Source of the DNA: Bacillota bacterium
Lineage (GTDB): Bacteria; Bacillota; DSM-12270; Thermacetogeniales; Thermacetogeniaceae
Reading direction: 5' to 3'
Length of the DNA stretch: 7,900 bases
Assembly: GCA_030627585.1 (NCBI GenBank)
Contig: DAOURU010000040.1
Span: forward strand, 1-7,900
Numbering within the stretch: position 1 is the stretch's first letter; each line of letters begins with the position of its first letter. Under the pieces are notes generated by a model, which was given only the letters and a program-made list of their open reading frames with translations, had not been told where the DNA came from and did no database searches. This document shows positions 5,565 to 7,900 of this stretch, one piece after another. The translations under genes were made by a program, and so were the position numbers.

Positions 5565-5593
5565 TTTATAATTTTTTTAAATTTCGTTAAAGA
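5565..5593 (-). promoter_or_regulatory. Candidate promoter of the GTPase gene
   Basis: On the - strand TATAAA (+ coordinates 5565-5570) makes a reasonable -10 box in an A/T-rich tract. At 17-nt spacing the -35 position reads TCTTTA (5588-5593), a poor match. The short divergent intergenic region makes a promoter here likely, but the exact element is uncertain. Confidence 0.25.
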
Positions 5594-5691
5594 TCCTTCG
5601 CGCCGGGGAACAGGACTTGTATTTTACCGGCATCTCCTTTAAGCTAATGAGTGCTGGTTGACTTTCGGGCGGGGGGTCAGGGGGAGATAAA

Positions 5692-6501
5692 TTGCAGATC
5701 GACTTTCACGTCCATTGTTTTTCTGACGAACTGGCAAAAAAGGCGGTTTCTGAGCTTGCAGCGGCAGCAGGAACCCAAGCATTCCTTGACGGCACAATTG
5801 CGGATTTGCGCCGCTCGATGCGAGAGGCGGGACTTGATCTCTCTGTCGTGCAACCGGTCGCAACCCGTCCCGGGCAGGTTCGAAAAATCAACTCTTGGGC
5901 CGCGGCGAATCAAGGCACAGACATCCTCTTTTTTGCCGCTTTTCACCCTGATTTACCCGGCTGGAAAGATGAAGTGAAATACATTAAGGATGCAGGTCTG
6001 CGGGGGGTTAAGTTTCATCCCGATTACCAGAAGTTTTTCGTAGACGAACCCCGTTTGTTTTCTATCTACGAAGCATTATTCAATGAGGATTTAATCCTCC
6101 TCTTTCATGCCGGTGTTGACATTGGCTTGCCGCCGCCGACTCACTGCACTCCGGAACGCCTCGCCAGGCTGCTTGACCTTTTCCCGGGGGGGAAGATTGT
6201 TGCCGCCCACATGGGTGGTTACCAGTATTGGGAAGAAGTTGAAAGGCAATTGGCGGGAAAGGACATTTATTTTGATACCTCGTATTCACAGGCCGATTTA
6301 GGCGAGGAAAAGATGCTCCGTTTAATTCTTGCCCACGGGCCGGAGAAAATTCTTTTTGCAACTGATTCCCCCTGGACTTCCCAGCCTGAAGAGCTGGCTA
6401 AAATTAAGGAATTTCCGCTGCCTCCTGCTGTCACCGAGCAAATCCTCGGTTTAAATGCCGCATCTCTTCTGGGGCTTCCCTTTCCCATCGAGAAGAGGTA
6501 A
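5692..6501 (+). CDS. Amidohydrolase family metal-dependent hydrolase (TIM barrel)
   Basis: This 269-aa predicted cytosolic hydrolase resembles Amidohydrolase_2 proteins (ACMSD/uronate isomerase-like). Metal-site candidates are spread as expected along a TIM barrel: DFHVH (4-8, H6 and H8), VKFHP (106-110), LFHAG (137-141, H139), AAHMGG (171-176, H173) and ATDSPW (223-228, D225). A P-P-P-T-H segment (147-151) may line the active site. No signal peptide is seen. The start is TTG at 5692, because no ATG lies near the HxH motif that must be at the extreme N-terminus, and GGGGAG (5681-5686) is 5 nt upstream. It is divergent from the GTPase and seems monocistronic, so context does not reveal a substrate. 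Family members are decarboxylases or C-N/C-O hydrolases. Confidence 0.87.
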   Translation: MQIDFHVHCFSDELAKKAVSELAAAAGTQAFLDGTIADLRRSMREAGLDLSVVQPVATRPGQVRKINSWAAANQGTDILFFAAFHPDLPGWKDEVKYIKDAGLRGVKFHPDYQKFFVDEPRLFSIYEALFNEDLILLFHAGVDIGLPPPTHCTPERLARLLDLFPGGKIVAAHMGGYQYWEEVERQLAGKDIYFDTSYSQADLGEEKMLRLILAHGPEKILFATDSPWTSQPEELAKIKEFPLPPAVTEQILGLNAASLLGLPFPIEKR

Positions 6502-6517
6502 TCTGGGGAATTTTTTT
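6482..6517 (+). terminator. Candidate terminator overlapping the amidohydrolase stop
   Basis: TTCCC (6482-6486) can pair with GGGAA (6506-6510), directly followed by seven T (6511-6517). The stop codon (6499-6501) lies in the loop. The stem is only about 5 bp with a large loop, so it may be weak. Confidence 0.4.
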
Positions 6518-6575
6518 GGTCAATTTGCATAAGATTGGTGATTAACAGGAAGAATAAGGAAAGGCTGGCTATTTT

Positions 6576-6617
6576 AACTCTCTTATTTAAACTTTGAAGC
6601 AGGAGTTTTCTTTTTTT
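6576..6617 (+). terminator. Terminator-like hairpin in the tuf leader region
   Basis: AACTCT (6576-6581) pairs with GGAGTT (6602-6607, one G-U). After a 2-nt bulge, CTT (6582-6584) pairs with AAG (6597-6599) around a 12-nt loop. A T-rich run (6606-6617, interrupted once by C) follows. It is either the second terminator for upstream read-through or, if the tuf promoter lies upstream, an attenuator. The sequence does not decide which. Confidence 0.4.
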
Positions 6618-6620
6618 GTG

Positions 6621-6670
6621 TAGAATAAGCTTTCCGGAGTTGATATTATCCTCTTTGCTTTGCCCAGAAT
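6621..6670 (+). promoter_or_regulatory. Candidate tuf promoter elements
   Basis: TAGAAT (6621-6626) is a good -10 match without a well-spaced -35. TTGATA (6640-6645) is a good -35 match, but the nearest -10-like CAGAAT (6665-6670) is 19 nt away. A strong promoter is expected here because tuf is highly expressed and no gene lies closely upstream on this strand, but the exact site is not resolved. Confidence 0.25.
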
Positions 6671-6690
6671 TCTAAGAAAGGGTTGAGAAA

Positions 6691-6697
6691 GGAAGGA
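6691..6697 (+). promoter_or_regulatory. Ribosome binding site deciding the tuf start
   Basis: GGAAGGA lies 6 nt before the ATG at 6704. This excludes the in-frame TTG at 6683, which would add seven residues not found on EF-Tu proteins. Confidence 0.8.
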
Positions 6698-6703
6698 TTC
6701 TCG

Positions 6704-7900
6704 ATGGCGAAGAAAAAATTTGAGCGCACCAAACCCCATGTCAACATTGGGACGATCGGGCACGTGGACCACGGCAAGACCACACTGACATCGGCGATCA
6801 CTCTTTGTTTGAGCAAAAAAGGGTATGCGACGGCGACCTCCTATGCCGAAATCGACAAGGCCCCGGAAGAGCGGGAACGGGGGATCACCATTGCCATTGC
6901 CCATGTCGAATACGAAACGGATAAGCGGCACTACGCCCACGTAGACTGTCCGGGACATGCCGATTACATCAAGAACATGATCACCGGTGCGGCCCAGATG
7001 GACGGGTCGGTCCTCGTTGTCTCGGCGGCGGACGGCCCCATGCCCCAGACGCGGGAGCACATCCTCCTGGCGCGGCAGGTAGGGGTGCCTTACATCGTTG
7101 TCTTTTTAAACAAAGCGGACATGGTAGATGACCCCGAGCTGATGGAGCTTGTCGAACTGGAAGTGCGGGAACTCCTCTCCGAGTATGAATTTCCCGGCGA
7201 CGAGGTCCCGGTTATTGCCGGAAGCGCTCTCAAGGCTATGGAATGCGGGTGCGGGGAATGCGAAAACTGCGCCCCCATTATCAAGCTCATGGAAGCGATC
7301 GACGAATACATCCCCACCCCCAAACGGGACGTGGATAAACCGTTTCTCATGCCGGTGGAAGACGTCTTCAGCATCACCGGCCGCGGCACTGTAGTCACGG
7401 GCCGTGTCGAGCGGGGAGTTGTAAAAGTAGGGGATGAAGTGGAAATCATCGGACTCCAGGACGAACCGCGCAAGACCGTGATCACCGGGGTCGAAATGTT
7501 TCGGAAGATCCTCGACCAGGGAGAGGCAGGAGACAACATCGGGGTGCTCCTGCGGGGAGTAGACAGGAAAGAGGTTGAACGGGGAATGGTTGTTGCCAGG
7601 CCCGGTTCCATCAAGCCCCACACCAAATTCAAGGCGGAAGTCTACGTCCTTACCAAAGAGGAAGGGGGACGCCATACTCCTTTCTTCCAGGGCTACCGCC
7701 CGCAGTTCTACTTCCGGACGACAGACGTGACAGGAATCATCAAGCTCCCGGAAGGGGTAGAGATGGTTATGCCCGGCGACAACGTCAACATGGAGGTCGA
7801 ACTGATCACCCCCATCGCCATTGAAGAAGGACTCCGTTTTGCCATCCGCGAAGGAGGCCGGACGGTAGGAGCGGGCGTGGTCACCGGGGTGGAGGAATAA
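6704..7900 (+). CDS. tuf: Translation elongation factor Tu
   Basis: This 398-aa GTPase carries aminoacyl-tRNA to the ribosomal A site. It starts [21 protein letters not shown]1 is GHVDHGKT (19-26), switch [13 protein letters not shown] (59-70, T62 as Mg ligand), G3 DCPGH (81-85, catalytic H85), G4 NKAD (136-139) and G5 SAL (174-176). Domains II (about 210-305) and III (about 306-398) follow with the usual [14 protein letters not shown] and [19 protein letters not shown] blocks. Two features stand out. G4 reads NKAD instead of the usual NKCD, and a cysteine cluster C181-x-C183-xx-C186-xx-C189 lies between G5 and the domain I/II linker. The stop is the last codon of the window, so the gene is complete. 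GC content and codon choice are more biased than in neighbouring genes, as expected for high expression. No fusA lies upstream, so this may be a second tuf copy or head a secE-nusG-type cluster further right. Confidence 0.98.
   Translation: MAKKKFERTKPHVNIGTIGHVDHGKTTLTSAITLCLSKKGYATATSYAEIDKAPEERERGITIAIAHVEYETDKRHYAHVDCPGHADYIKNMITGAAQMDGSVLVVSAADGPMPQTREHILLARQVGVPYIVVFLNKADMVDDPELMELVELEVRELLSEYEFPGDEVPVIAGSALKAMECGCGECENCAPIIKLMEAIDEYIPTPKRDVDKPFLMPVEDVFSITGRGTVVTGRVERGVVKVGDEVEIIGLQDEPRKTVITGVEMFRKILDQGEAGDNIGVLLRGVDRKEVERGMVVARPGSIKPHTKFKAEVYVLTKEEGGRHTPFFQGYRPQFYFRTTDVTGIIKLPEGVEMVMPGDNVNMEVELITPIAIEEGLRFAIREGGRTVGAGVVTGVEE

Noticed and set aside
6683..6703. TTG start giving tuf seven additional residues
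   Set aside because: The RBS GGAAGGA lies inside this extension and EF-Tu universally begins M-A/S-K at the ATG 6704.
7090..7675. Two long minus-strand open frames (180 and 189 codons)
   Set aside because: They are antisense to tuf and arise from its biased codon use. No RBS or recognisable domain is seen and the products are low-complexity or unrecognisable.

Overview
The window reads as chromosomal DNA of an anaerobic, probably thermophilic Clostridia-type Firmicute, near the Moorella/Thermacetogenium/Desulfotomaculum lineages. This is inferred from the strong AGGAGG-type ribosome binding sites, an EF-Tu carrying a cysteine-rich G-domain segment that I recall from those lineages, and an expanded 5S rRNA of a kind reported in Clostridiales and Thermoanaerobacterales. 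No species can be named from the sequence alone.

Layout. Positions 1-286 are the 3' end of a 23S rRNA gene, including the sarcin-ricin loop. A 5S rRNA gene follows at about 340-516. It is roughly 60 nt longer than normal because a self-complementary segment sits in loop C. Immediately downstream is the orphan 3' half of a tRNA (530-562, probably tRNA-Asn), and the rRNA operon ends at a strong intrinsic terminator (569-615). After an AT-rich spacer, a four-gene operon (851-4344, + strand) encodes an OpuB/OpuC (ProU-like) ABC importer: permease, ATPase with CBS domains, second permease and lipoprotein binding protein. It is expected to import glycine betaine, choline or related osmolytes. A 240-nt gap with several inverted repeats separates it from a convergent DRG/Obg-like TGS-domain GTPase (4585-5532, - strand). 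Divergent from the GTPase is a metal-dependent amidohydrolase (5692-6501, + strand, TTG start). After a 200-nt leader comes tuf (6704-7900), whose stop codon is the last codon of the window.

The most notable points are these. (1) The binding protein is circularly permuted relative to the OpuCC/ProX family: the half that is normally C-terminal comes first and the normally N-terminal half comes last. This parallels the arrangement of Bacillus subtilis OpuAC. (2) The 5S rRNA carries an expansion segment predicted to form a hairpin. (3) A tRNA 3'-half fossil lies against the 5S gene and can pair perfectly, over 7 nt, with the 5S RNA. (4) EF-Tu carries a CxCxxCxxC cluster. (5) Weak TPP-riboswitch-like blocks lie in the 4509-4584 gap with no downstream gene on that strand. 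No CRISPR array, complete mobile element or phage gene was seen.
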